This document shows, one piece after another, positions 47,376-58,435 of a stretch of 64,000 bases of DNA; positions within the stretch are counted from its first letter, which is position 1, and every line of letters begins with the position of its first letter. A program made the position numbers and the translations under genes. The notes under the pieces are model-generated. The model was not told the origin of the DNA. It worked only from the letters and a program-made list of their open reading frames with translations, and ran no database searches. Source of the DNA: Zanthoxylum bungeanum (Eukaryota; Streptophyta; Magnoliopsida; Sapindales; Rutaceae); NCBI GenBank assembly GCA_019454045.1, contig SKCR01041861.1, positions 1 through 64,000 of the forward strand. Direction: 5' to 3'.

Positions 47376-47553
47376 CAAATATCCTGGGCTGTCCGGAGTA
47401 GAACATCGTATCATCTAGTATCGAAATCTCAAAAATTTTCTGATCATTCCCAAAGTAATTTCATGGGAGTATATATGTCCAAACATAATTTATATTATGT
47501 AATACTCGTCCTATAATGTAACAGTAGTCGGGATTTCCGGTCATTACAGTCAT

Positions 47554-48004
47554 GAACCGTTTTTGATCCTTACTGTTTTGACATCTATTAGATGGAGCAT
47601 GTTATGGGCAATACTTGTCAATGACAAGCTCAAGGTACTTATGCACTACCTCACTGCTTTGGAATCTACTGGGATGCACTTTCGCTCGAATTTGTCTCTT
47701 ATCAAAATAAATTTTACCAATGAAAATTAATTCCTATAAACCACACCCACACAACTTTGGCACGTTGCGGGCACGACCATAAAAATCAATTCGCATCTAT
47801 ATTGACAAGACGGACCATTAAAGTGTACAAATACACACATAAACAAATAAAACCTTATTATAGGGATTTTCAATTTTCTATCAAATACTTAAAAATGAAT
47901 CTAATCAATTTAATTTTAGCATGCGAAAAATAAATTGGATTAAATTTCAAATATTTAATAGCATGAAAAATATTTTGGATGTGGGATCAGACGCTCTAAT
48001 ACCA
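47554..48004 (-). other. element B leader (outer part) and primer-binding site
   Basis: Non-coding leader of B, resuming after G1. It contains AACTTTGGCACGTTGCGGGC near 47,751-47,770 and similar phrases found in C. The primer-binding site TGGTATTAGAGC (minus) is at 47,993-48,004, four bases from the 5' LTR end, and carries the same C-to-T change as that of element C. Confidence 0.8.
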
Positions 48005-48008
48005 TTTG

Positions 48009-50410
48009 TGTTGTCGTTTTAGTGGCGGAAGCGCGGTTTTAAAAAAAATAGTTTTTAAACATTTTAAAATTTTCCGAACTAATTAGCCGATATCCAATTT
48101 CTCCAATTAGATCGTATTTCACCTAAACATATTATTTGTTAACAACTTAACAACATAAACTAATAGCAAAAACGCGGCAAAGATTTTACGAAAATTATTC
48201 AAAATAAATACTATGAAAAAAGGATAACCGGTCAACCGAATACCAAGCCGGGTTGACCCGGTCATTTGGGCAGTAACTAGTCAGCCTATGGACTGTCCAA
48301 ACAGTGAACAATTCACTGCTTGGATAGCCTTGGTAAGCCCGTTTCTTGTGTAATTTTACCATTTTCATGAATTTTTGACTCGAAACTTTTTCCGGTATTT
48401 ATTCAACACCTAATACATATCCAAACACATCCAAACATCATATTTTACTCCCCAAAAATTCTATTTTTCCAGATCTGATCCAGAATTTAAAATTATCCAT
48501 TTTTCATGTAAAATTCCAATTTCTCATCAAATTAATTTACATCATTTTAAAGTCACCACAAATGAAGTTTCAAGAATAATTCTAGGTATCATATGAGTGG
48601 CTACAACACTATAGAATGACAATATCATATCTTTAATCTAATTCAACAATTAATTCAAAATAACACATGCTTAATCAAAGAAAATAAATGTCATTATTAA
48701 AATCCAACAACACCAAAAATTTAGAAACAAATATATTATTTAATAATATACTTGAAACTTGTAATATATATATATATCAAATACATATGGACATGCTTAG
48801 GAAAAATAATTTCCAAAACAAGAAACAAGAACTTTACCTTAATCAAATTAAGCTTTTAATTTTTATTTCAAGATTTTCCAAATTCTCCTCCTTTAGGTGT
48901 TTTTCTTTTTTAACTAACCCTAACTTTATTTTTTTTTCTCTCAACACTTTGAGAAAATGGCTAAACCAAAAAAATAAAAAACATAGTTTTTCCATTTTAA
49001 TTCACCATGGATGAAAATTGAAGGCTATTTTGGTCATTTACCAAGTCCAATACTTGGTCCAAAAAATTACACACATTTTATCTTATGTAAATAAGATTAA
49101 TTAACCAATTTTGAGTTAGTGGAATCCATGTGTCACACAGACATGGTTTGGCCAATCACAATTAGCCAAATGTTAAAAATGTGTCAAGAATATTCTTTCT
49201 TCTAGAAAGCTAAAATTAATCAACAATTTAATTAATTTGAATTTCTTTTCACTAAATGAAAAAATAAGGTTATGAGAAAATATTCCAATTAACATTTAAT
49301 TAATTCAATTAACCATCATAACAAGTGTCAAAAATCAACAGGCTATTAATGTGTATCTAAATAATTATATATCGTATACAAATACACATTAAATATAACA
49401 CAAACATGTAAATTATGAATAATCCGACTTATCCATAATTAAATTGTCTAAGTGTTCAACGATTACACTTCATATTGTGAGACTCTCTAAGTTCAAGTTT
49501 ATCTGTCACATAAACCATTTCTGTGTTCGTAATTTGTCCATTCATAAATTAGGACGACTACAGGTAATCGAGTTGAACCATACAAGTCGAGATCATTGCA
49601 TATATTTAATCTCTTTATCATAGGTTATCCGAATTATTCCTGATATATAGAATAACGTTAAATCTTCGCTATGAATAATTCTAATATGTCGCAACATAAT
49701 TGTGTTTCTAAAAAAAAAAAAATACTCGGAACTCGTTTCCACAGTATAAATCGGCCAAGAATTTTAAAGAATAATTGATTGGATACCTAAATCCCGTACA
49801 CGGGACTGACAAATCCTCTCTGGATACATCACAAGATATCATAAGTATCTGTCTACACCCAACGAATAAGCGGAGATCTGATGTTAAAAGATCATTGACG
49901 TGACTGCCATCAAAGTGTGGAGGATATCCTACATATCTGCAATGGTATCTCAAGTCAAAGGAGTTAATATGCTACTCGACTCGAGAATATTCCTTTTGAC
50001 GTTGGTGTACCATCCATTAGGAATCTTCAAGTGAGTCATTCAATATTTATCCAATAATACCTACATGTCTATATGAGTCTCTCTAAGACTCATGATTAAC
50101 TGAGATGAGCCATTAGAACTATTCTAATATACGACATGTTGAGTCTTATAGGTTTATTAACTGACCATGTATGTAAACCTTGACTAGGAACTATTTTAAG
50201 AATGAATTATGTTGTAATGTTTCTCAGTGTCCGTTGTGACGCTTTTGCAAATACATTACAACAACTCTTTCTTTGGGATATTTACGTCTTTACCATTAAA
50301 AAAAAATTATATTGATGAAAGTACTAAATTTTATTCAAAATAAACTATAAAAGTGTAACGTATTTACAATAAATACATCAAAAATTGGCGCTCGAGCACC
50401 AATTCTAACA
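48009..50410 (-). mobile_element. element B 5' LTR
   Basis: 2,402 bp. The inner end is TGTTGTCGTTTTAGTGGCGG (plus sense) and the outer end CGAGCACCAATTCTAACA, immediately followed by the TSD TGTCT. It is the complete reference for the three-piece 3' LTR. The shared core is at about 49,850-49,990 (GACGTGACTGCCATCAAAGT). Frames at 48,688 and 49,708 are not genes. Confidence 0.92.
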
Positions 50411-51237
50411 TGTCTTAGGTACTATATAATGACAAGATACTTGTTAGATATTTAATGCATAACTCCCAGAAAGGTAATTTGCCTTCTCGTCATGGAGTTG
50501 TTCTTTAAGAGGCAGTGTCTTTCGACACCCCAAGAGGAAGAAGATATAAGACAGATTCCATATGAGTCGGCAATGAAGAGCTTGATGTATGTTATGCTAT
50601 GCACAAGACCTGACATATGCTATGCAGTGGGAATAATTAGTCGTTTTTAGTCAAATCCAGGATTAGATCACTGGATAGTAGTTAAGCATATTCTAAAGTA
50701 TCTACGAAAAACAAGAAACTATATGCTTGTTTATTCCTGTAGGGATTTGATTCCGATTGGATATACTGATTCTGATTTTCAATCAGATATAGATGATCGA
50801 AACTCGATATTTAGATCAATATTTACTCTTGGTGGGGGATCTATAGTTTGGAGAAGTATTAAACAATCATGTGTTGCTGATTCAATTATAGAAGCTGAAA
50901 TATGGCTTCTTGTGAAGCTGCTAAAGAAGCGGTTTTGCTCCGAAATTCTTTACTGATCTGGAAGTGGTTCCAGATATGAACAAACCATTGCAACTTTATT
51001 GTGATAATAGTGGTGCAGTGGCTAATTCCAAAGAACCAAGAAGCCATAAGAGATCAAAACATATTGAGAGGAAACATCATGTGATTAAAGACATAGTGTA
51101 ACGTGGAGACGTGGATGTTTTGAAGATTCTATCTGTAGAGAATCTAGCCGATCCTTTTACCAAGATGCTGCCTGCAAAAATTTTTGAGGGGCATCTAAAA
51201 GGATTGGGGATTAGAGATATGTCTCATTTGTTTCAGG
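50411..51237 (+). pseudogene. copia element D, 3' part (RNase H and polyprotein end)
   Basis: This continues the polyprotein interrupted at 14,094. It reads, with stops, a RYLMHNSQKGNLPSRHG-like stretch, then LMYVMLCTRPDICYAVG-like sequence near 50,585, IGYTDSDFQSDIDDRNS (50,757-50,810), a SWRSIKQSCVADSI-like block, YCDNSGAVANSKEPRSHKRS near 51,000 and ENLADPFTKMLP near 51,140. TDSD, AE and DN are recognisable as RNase H. It belongs to a different copia lineage from A and B. Confidence 0.88.
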
Positions 51238-51248
51238 GCAAGTGGGAG
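51238..51248 (+). other. element D polypurine tract
   Basis: GCAAGTGGGAG directly after the end of the polyprotein is the standard copia tract. It marks the start of D's 3' LTR at about 51,249. Confidence 0.85.
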
Positions 51249-53100
51249 TTTTTTGGGATTTTTATTCCCGACAAGCAAATGTGTTGAAAACATGATTGAT
51301 TAATAAATTTATGATTCAATTTTAGTACATATATGTATTTTGATTTACTTTATAAAATTCATGAAAATTCCATAATTATTTATGTAGCTTTAAATTAAAT
51401 ATATATATGTGTATGTAAAATGTTACATACATATATGTATGGATAAAATTTAAAGAGTAATAATCAAAATTTGTCCGTGATTATGATTTGAATTTGGAAA
51501 TCTTCAAATTCGAAAGTCATAAATATAGTTTATTCCATTATGAATGGTGCAGTTCTATCAAGATTGTAATATGTAGAGACATAAAAATGAATGTATTTTA
51601 TATAATAAGATTATATTGGACATGACCAGATAAAACTGGAAAGTATAATAATTTATGTTGAATAAAGTCATATTCGAAAGTCATAAATATAGTTCATTCC
51701 ATTATAAATGGTGCAATTCTATCCAGACTGTAATATGTAGAGACATAAGAATGAATGCATTTTATATAATAAGATCATATTGGACAAGTTCAGATGAAAT
51801 TGGAAAGTTATAATAATTTCTGTTGAATAAAGAACATCAATTTTATCATAATGATGGTCATATATGTGATGATCTTAATTGATTGTATTTTGCAGACTCC
51901 TATATCATTTTAATTTATTCTTTAATTTACTCAGTATGATCTTATATTTATTACATTTCGTAAACCATGTATTTTATGAATGAGTTGAATGAATAATTGG
52001 GAATGCTAACCTAATACAATGGAATTCATTCATAAGATTCCATTGTTTGTTAGTTCAAGACCTGAACGATTAATGTGCAAATTCATAAAAATTATGAATT
52101 AATTGGTCACTTGAGAACTAATAGAAGTCAATGATAAAGATATAATTGGAGAGGTTAACAGATTTTTTTACCTAGCTCATTTATGAATATTTTATGGAGG
52201 ATCATTGCATAGATAATGACTATATCAATGGATGAATACTTTGAGTAATTAATTTTATAATTCTGATAGTGAAATTCTAGGTATTTAGAGGAGTTACTCT
52301 ATAATTAATAATTTTATTTGATTAATAAAAGGGTTTATAATTAATCAACGAAATTATTAGAGTTTGGAATAATAGTAGCATTGGTCCCCTCGTTGTCTTC
52401 TATCACTATTCGAACGATAATAATTACGAAGAAAAATAATTGTGAATTATTTTTTATACTCTAATTATTCCATATAACTCTTGTTTGGAAATTATGACAA
52501 AAGTTGTCCTAACATATTTATCAATAGATAATGTATTTATTTATTAATTTATGAAAATATTATTAATTAATATTTAATTAATTTGATTAATTAAATTTTA
52601 ATTAATTGAGATAATATTTTCAAAAATTGAAAATTTTAATATATCAAATATTAGATTTATCTTAATTTTGATAAATTATAAGATAAATATTAAATAATTT
52701 TATTTTGATTTTTTTGAAAATCAAAAATTAATAATATCCTTTAAATGATATAATTGACTTTGTTTTAATAAAAGGAAAACAACCATGCAGGGGAGATGAT
52801 TTTGATCATCAAAAGGAAAAAAAAGCTCACCAAACGTGAGCAGTGGAAGAAAACAAAATATTTTTTTTGGTTTTGAGAAAACCAAAAATAAAAGAACAAT
52901 AATGTGTTAAGTACATAAATCCTTCACAAAAATGAGAGTGTTTTTCGTAATAATTTTCACATCCACACATACCGTTGCAGGTGAGGAGATAAAACGAAGA
53001 AGATTGTAATTAAAAGCGATTCAGATATAGAGGTATATTTTCTTCCAAATATCTAACTATTATTTCATTAATGTACTAAAAAGTACGGATCTAATTTTTA
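51249..53100 (+). mobile_element. element D 3' LTR (right end uncertain)
   Basis: AT-rich non-coding sequence following the polypurine tract, beginning TTTTTTGGGATTTTTATTCC (relatives TGTTGGGATTTTTATGCCC). No 5' LTR survives for comparison, so the right end near 53,100 is a guess from the change in sequence character. It contains a tandem duplication at 51,521-51,830. Confidence 0.5.
51521..51830. repeat. ~150-bp tandem duplication in element D's LTR
   Basis: CGAAAGTCATAAATATAGTT.. through ..TTGAATAAAG occurs twice head to tail (starts at about 51,521 and 51,671), at roughly 90% identity. It includes TGTAATATGTAGAGACATAA in both copies. Confidence 0.88.
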
Positions 53101-54480
53101 ATGTTTATGCAAATATTTTTTTTAATATTATGAACATGTTTTCGCTTCGGATGAACTTTGAAAAACAACACACATAGCCCCACAAAACGGACCAATCAAA
53201 ATGTGTCACAAGAAGTTGACAAGTAACTTGTGCAGCCTCGATGGCCATGCACAGTTGCACATTGTAGTTGCCAGAGTTATATATTGTTGTCACTTTTTAA
53301 GAGAATGAATTGCTTTCCCTTAAATTCCTTTTCAGAGTATTTAATTTTGAGCTTTCTTTTCGGCATTAATGGGTACTGGTATTGCAGTAAGTAACTCGAT
53401 TTGGTTTTGAATACCATGAACTCAAAGTAGAAGAAAATTGAACTCTGGATTTAGTTTTTCAGTAATTTGGTAGATATCACGTGATCCATCTGTTTTCATT
53501 AATTCAAATTTGCCTATATTTGGTTCATGATTTCATTTGGTTTGACATATTAACTTCTGTTTGCTATTTGTATCTAGATTTGCTTTCATTTAAATAAATT
53601 AAGAACTGAATTAAATGACGAGAAAAATACACATAAATGCAATGTTTTTTTTTGTCTATGGATGATAATTTTACATACCAACCTGCAAACCCAATGATAA
53701 CAGCTTGATAGGTATTTGAACAGGTTTAATACGATTTGATAATTTAAAACAAAATTCGATTAATACGTTGGGATATCCACCAAACTCGCATATTTATTTC
53801 TTTATATTTGTTCATATGACTATCGGTGTTGTTTCATTTTGTCATAAAACAAACCAGTGAATAAAAAAGGTGCTGATTTACTGTCCTGGTTGGAATAATT
53901 GATTAATAAATTTATGAATTTTTAATTTGTGAATTTCTTGCATCTTGAGTTACTTTTGGGTTATTTCTAGTTTCTCTTAAATCTTATGCTTTTGCATGTG
54001 AATTGTCTTGCATTGGGAGTTTCTTTGATTTTTTGGTCTGAATTTTTGTTTTTGTTTTTGAGGGGTATTTCTTAATTTCTCTCCAATTGCAACATTAATT
54101 GACCACACTTTTTAGCATGTGATACATTTAATCTCTCAATGATTTTGATATTTTGCTAATACTCAATATATTGGGCACTTGTTGTCCAATTACAAATTCC
54201 ATTCCAGTAATTAATAGAATATGGCTAATGTGATCCTAAGTGCGATCTGGTGATGTTTTCTTTATCTATTTGTTTATGATGATATGGATTTTTCATTTTA
54301 TTTGTTTGGATACTTGCTGCCATAGTAGTGGCGTTAAATATCTCTAATACTTTGAATCTAATCCAAGTATAATTTGTTATTGAAAAATGTAGAAATAAAT
54401 TTATTGACGGGTGATTTTCTTTACAGGGGCAGTTTCGGGATAACGCTTTCGGGATAATCCTCATGCAACCGTGAATTTGT
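53101..54480. other. unassigned non-coding sequence
   Basis: AT-rich sequence between the end of element D and the LTR-like fragment at 54,490. No frame with recognisable similarity, no LTR ends and no clear repeat were found. A splice-acceptor-like TTTCTTTACAG precedes GGGCAGTTTCGGGATAACGC at 54,426, but no upstream exon supports it. Confidence 0.5.
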
Positions 54481-54489
54481 TTGGTTATG

Positions 54490-54835
54490 GGGGACCAAAA
54501 GCAAATTTAGTAAAAGGCGAAACAAACACAAAATCGACAAGAGGGTTTACGTGGTTCGGCGGAATGAATTCAACATACGTCCACAGGAACAAAGTAGAGT
54601 GTTGATTTTATTACCAAACCGAGCTCGGCCGACCTCTTTTCAAGGGTGGTCTAACAATACCGAACTGTTTGTTTTGTGGTGTTTATACAAGTAGTTTTTT
54701 TAATGAGATTTTTGCTACCCTCCCTTTATATACTAAGAGAAATACAACACTATTCACATATATCTATGATGTCAGCCACGTGAATCTCCGGCGGATTGAC
54801 GGGCTCTCTGCCCCAACTGCCTCGCCGAAAACAAG
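54490..54835 (-). mobile_element. copia-type LTR fragment
   Basis: It contains AGGGTTTACGTGGTTCGGCG (54,542-54,561) and ACATACGTCCACAGG, the minus-sense form of the 'GTGGACGTA..CGAACCACGT' block typical of plant copia LTRs (compare 587-625 of this window in plus sense). It served as target for element F, whose TSD starts at 54,836. Ends not resolved. Confidence 0.5.
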
Positions 54836-55614
54836 CCTGCTGACCGGCGTAATCACACGCGTATAATGCAAGCGCACGTATCGTTCAAGTAGTATAAAAA
54901 GTATCGATCCCACGAGGACTTAAAACCTTTTGTTATCAATTTATGAAGTTAAATGTTTACAAGTATCTAATGGATTGATTGTTTGATTGGGTGGTGATTT
55001 TAAAATTAAAACAAGTAAATAAAATTGCTTGAAAGTAGATTGAAGAAAATTCAAATTTATAAAACTATATAGGGTTGTGAATCCTTCCAATATCTTTTTA
55101 AAAAATGAAGTAGTTATTTTACGTTTGTGTAATATATTAGTTTATTAACCTGAAACACGAAATTATGTAAAAGCCTCTTCCGATGGTCAAATACAAATAC
55201 CCAGTATAACCCAATTAATTATATTCCTATGTTAACCAAGTTATCTGAATTCATTAAGATTAAGTTCTAATTATGGCTACCCCCGCCCGACAGGTATATT
55301 CATATCCTGTAAGGAAATCTATTAAAGGGTTATCTATCCTCAAGGAAGATCGTGGGCTATTGAGTCTAAGGTCTTTAACCTAAAATCTCTTTCCCAAGTT
55401 CATTTTAAGTTTACCAGTTCAGTTTTATTAATGGTCAATTAATAAAAAGCATTAGGATTAAGGCTCAATAAATAAACCTTTATATTACCCAAACTGTAAT
55501 TTAACCCATTATAAACCGGTGATATTGGATTTCATCACAATCCCAAATAACTGGCTTAGTTTCGACACATATTTACGGGTAGTAAGAACTTAAATAAAAG
55601 AAAAGACATAAAGT

Positions 55615-55800
55615 AAATTGCTGGAAATTAAATTACTGAAAAGTAAATGACGGAAAGTAAATGCTGAAATTAAATACTGAAAATTAAATGCTGAAAAGTA
55701 AATGTTGAAAGTAAATTACTGAAAAGTAAATGCTGAAAGTAAATTGCTGAAAAGTAAATGCTGAAAGTAAATTGCTGAAAAGTAAATAAAGTAAAAGTAC
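55615..55800. repeat. AAGTAAATG(C)TGAA short tandem array
   Basis: Degenerate copies of GCTGAAAAGTAAAT / GCTGAAAGTAAATT follow each other about ten times. A weaker array of the same words lies at 59,185-59,320, on the other side of the middle segment and in the same orientation. This suggests that one array was split by an insertion. Confidence 0.82.
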
Positions 55801-56644
55801 AATAAAAGAAAATATTGAGGTAAAATGATCTACTTTTATTACTATTATTTTAGATATCTCCCTTAATATAATATATTAACTTTGCGTGATAATTACCAAC
55901 CAGCCATATAAGCGGTATCCTGATTAAGTCAAATTAATAATTAATTACCAACCGACCAATCAGGCGGTATCCAGTTTAGTCAGGTTAAAACCAATTTCAA
56001 TATTTACTAACCGACCATAAGGCGATTGTAGGCACTGCATTTTTTACACATAAGACCCGATGATGAGCCTCATTTGGAGGCACTACCTTTTGAGTCATGA
56101 AAGCCGCGGGAAACGGATATCGGAAGGGGGAATTCAGAATAAACAAGCTCACTGTCTTCGTTGGTGCTGCGTTCGTTACTTCGTTCGAACGGAAAACAGA
56201 TTGCGGGCGTCGTCGTGCAGCGTTCGAGGGAGCGTTCGAACGGTATCGGTAATTCTGGTTTTGCTGCTAGCCTCACACCCAGCCCATTTAGCTCCCCAAA
56301 GCCCATAAAACACATCCCAAATTAAATAAATAAATATTAATTTAAATATTAAACATTAATAAAATATTTAAACCATTTACCAATTAAATAAAATATTTAC
56401 CTAAACTAAAAAGAAGATATGCCTAATTAAAATCAATCTTAACCAATTAAAGCCAATCATATATTTGACTTCCTAATCTAATAAGATATTTACCAATATA
56501 AAATATTTGTATTCCTAAACCAACACAAATTAAATATTACAACTTCCTAATTTAAAATATCAACCCCCTCAATCTTGTGTATGCCTTTCTCACCTCTCCT
56601 AATTGGAAACAAGATCCCTTCCCTTGTCAACCCTAGCCATTCTC

Positions 56645-56652
56645 TATATAAA
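56645..56652 (+). promoter_or_regulatory. TATA box (plus strand)
   Basis: TATATAAA in CATTCTCTATATAAACAACC, followed by a purine-poor, A/C-rich leader. The spacing and composition are like an LTR promoter. The downstream frames 56,575-56,977 start in this leader and have no recognisable domain. Confidence 0.5.
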
Positions 56653-57394
56653 CAACCCCTAACCAAGGCCATTCCGCTCCTTGACACAACACAATTCACA
56701 CCCAAGCTCTCTCGAAATCTCTCTAGACTCTCTCTACACACCCAAAATAGACAAAAAGAGAAAACACTTCCTACACACACGAAAAGAGAACAAAAGAACC
56801 TCAACCATCTCTTCCATAGCCGAATCTACCACAAGTAACCACCCTCATATCACCGAAACTACAAGCAGCAAAACAACCCCTAATCACCACCGAAAACCAG
56901 CCCCCCCTCTAAACCTCCATATATCACCGAAAATCACACAAACCAGCAGCCCAAATCCAAAAAAAATAGTAACTTAGAAAACTACATAGATAATCTTAAA
57001 AATAATCACTTTTAATTGCACTAAGAACCCACACAACTTGGAATAGTTCTTTGAAAACATTGAAACAGGTAGCCCGTGCAGTGAGCAGCAAAACAGGAGC
57101 CGAATAGGAGCAGAACGGAGTTCGAATCGTAAGCAAAGCAGCGAAACAGTGAGCTAGGACGTTGAACCACGCGGACCAGAAAAAGTTGCGGAGCTTTACC
57201 CCCCTTTCGATCTTCGTGGAACGTGAGTCCGAGAGACGGCTTAAAAGGTTAGACCTGAGGGTATCTTTCACACTTATTCTCATTTTACTTTCTGGTCATT
57301 TATTTTGATTATATTTTCTGTATTTGTGGTACCTATTGTGTGTATGATGTATGTTGTGGGTATTGGATGAATGAGAGATGTGTCAACTCTCGCG

Positions 57395-57492
57395 GTATAT
57401 CAGATGGAAACCCGGACATAAATTTCATAGCCGATTCCGAATGGACGGTAATATGATCTGTACTCGGGCCACAATTCCACGTACCGCTTGGG
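57395..57492. repeat. ~100-bp dispersed direct repeat, copy 1
   Basis: GCGGTATATCAGATGGAAAC through ATTCCACGTACCGCTTGG. It recurs at about 58,544-58,641 with around 85-90% identity, in the same orientation and 1,150 bases away, so the block flanks the two tandem arrays between them. Confidence 0.85.
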
Positions 57493-57586
57493 TAAACGGC
57501 ACCATCTTTCTTTGTTATGTTGCTCTTGTTCATTTAGTTTGCTTACTTGAATTCAATATGTCGTTAATTATGCATGATTCAACCAA

Positions 57587-58050
57587 GCGCATGGGCTTAG
57601 TGAGTTAGTCCAAAGGTCCTCCATTTATGAGACAAAGAGCCGAAAAGGCCACCTTCGTGACACTACTTCGCCGCGCCGGTTGATGTATGTTCGGTTGGAC
57701 GCGAGATACGTTCAATCGGGCATACTTAGTTTGATATTGTTATCTTTATTTTCGTATGTATAAGTCAATCGAGCGCATGGGCTTAATAAGTGTGTTGTGA
57801 GATCCCCTATGGGGAGGGGCTAAAAGCCCTTTACCACGATGCTTTGCCGCGCCGGTTGATATGTGTTCGGATTGGATGTAAGTGTGTTCAATCGGGCATA
57901 CTTGGTTGATATGATTGGTTCTATTCTTGTATGTGTGATGTGACGCGCATGGGCTTAGCATGTTGGTCTAAAGGTCCTCTCTTTGAGAGATCAAGAGCCC
58001 CAAAAAGGTCACCTTTACGGCAGTGCTTCGCCGCGCCCTTTTATTTTCTG
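57587..58050. repeat. ~180-bp tandem repeat, 2.5 copies
   Basis: Units start GCGCATGGGCTTA at 57,587, 57,773 and 57,945 (spacing 186 and 172). Each contains a TTCGCCGCGCC-type box and, in the first two, GTTCAATCGGGCATACTT. The frames 57,931-58,312 run through this and the next array and are not genes. Confidence 0.85.
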
Positions 58051-58095
58051 TTTATATATTGCATCCTATTTCCTGCATCAGGTCCGTGTCCGTGT

Positions 58096-58435
58096 CCGTT
58101 CGAACGCGTTCACGAACGCAACTCGAACGCGCATGTGTTTTTTGCCTTATTATGTGTCAGGTCTCGTATCCGTTCGAACGCGTTTACGAACGCTACTCGA
58201 ACGTGAGTATTCTGTCTCATTTCCGTTCGAACGCGTTTACGAACGCTACTCGAACGTGAGAGTCCTGTTTCATTTCCGTTCGAACGCGTTTACGAACGCT
58301 ACTCGAACGTGAGCATTCTGTTTCATTCCCGTTCGAACGCGTTTACGAACGCTACTACGAACGTGAACATTCTGTTTCATTTCCGTTCGAACGTGTTACG
58401 AACGCTACACGACGTCAGCACCACACTGAACTGAG
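58096..58435. repeat. 53-bp tandem repeat rich in the palindrome CGTTCGAACG
   Basis: Units start CCGTTCGAACGCGTTTACGA at 58,170, 58,223, 58,276, 58,329 and 58,383, a strict 53-54-base period, plus a diverged first unit at 58,096. Each unit holds the perfect palindrome CGTTCGAACG and the imperfect one CGTTTACGAACG. Related words also occur at about 56,170-56,250. The array lies inside element F's LTR segment. Confidence 0.9.

Larger units (their letters stand above)
35706..47548 (+). mobile_element. G1: TGTAACATCCC-type solo LTR split by element A
   Basis: The G1 pieces are 35,706-38,005 and 47,381-47,548, together about 2.47 kb. It starts TGTAACATCCCCAATCCAGG and ends TCGGGATTTCCGGTCATTACA-like, with TGTAA/TTACA inverted ends and perfect 5-bp TSDs (GTCAT). 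It contains four hairpin units (36,412-36,698), a phrase shared with G3 (TGGGTTTCCCCCATGCCTC) and no gag or pol. The ends are typical of Ty3/gypsy-type LTRs; the lineage is not determined. Element A interrupts it at 38,006-47,375 and duplicates CAAAT. Frames at 36,102, 36,382 and 37,413 are not genes. Confidence 0.88.
14095..50410 (-). mobile_element. copia-type LTR retrotransposon B, 36-kb span with nested insertions
   Basis: Element B lies in minus orientation and starts and ends with LTRs. The 5' LTR is 48,009-50,410. The primer-binding site is 47,993-48,004. The leader is 47,554-48,004 plus about 35,500-35,700. Then come gag and pol (35,283 down to 31,669), a polypurine tract (31,366-31,380), and a 3' LTR in three pieces (29,829-31,365, about 26,482-26,684 and 14,095-14,209). 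It is flanked by TGTCT on both sides. Inserted into it are G1 (with A inside), G2, and C (with E and G3 inside). Removing these leaves roughly 8-9 kb of B itself. Its protein frames are all broken. Confidence 0.9.

Noticed and set aside
54426..54475. Possible terminal exon after a TTTCTTTACAG acceptor-like site
   Set aside because: No upstream exon, branch context or similarity supports it; a 16-codon tail alone is not evidence.
56060..56315. Opposed 81-82-codon frames on both strands
   Set aside because: CGTTCGAACG-rich palindromic sequence keeps both strands open; no recognisable protein.
57931..58312. Three overlapping plus-strand frames with repeated RSNAFTNATRT
   Set aside because: They read through the 53-bp and 180-bp tandem repeats in all three frames, which indicates an array without stops, not a gene.
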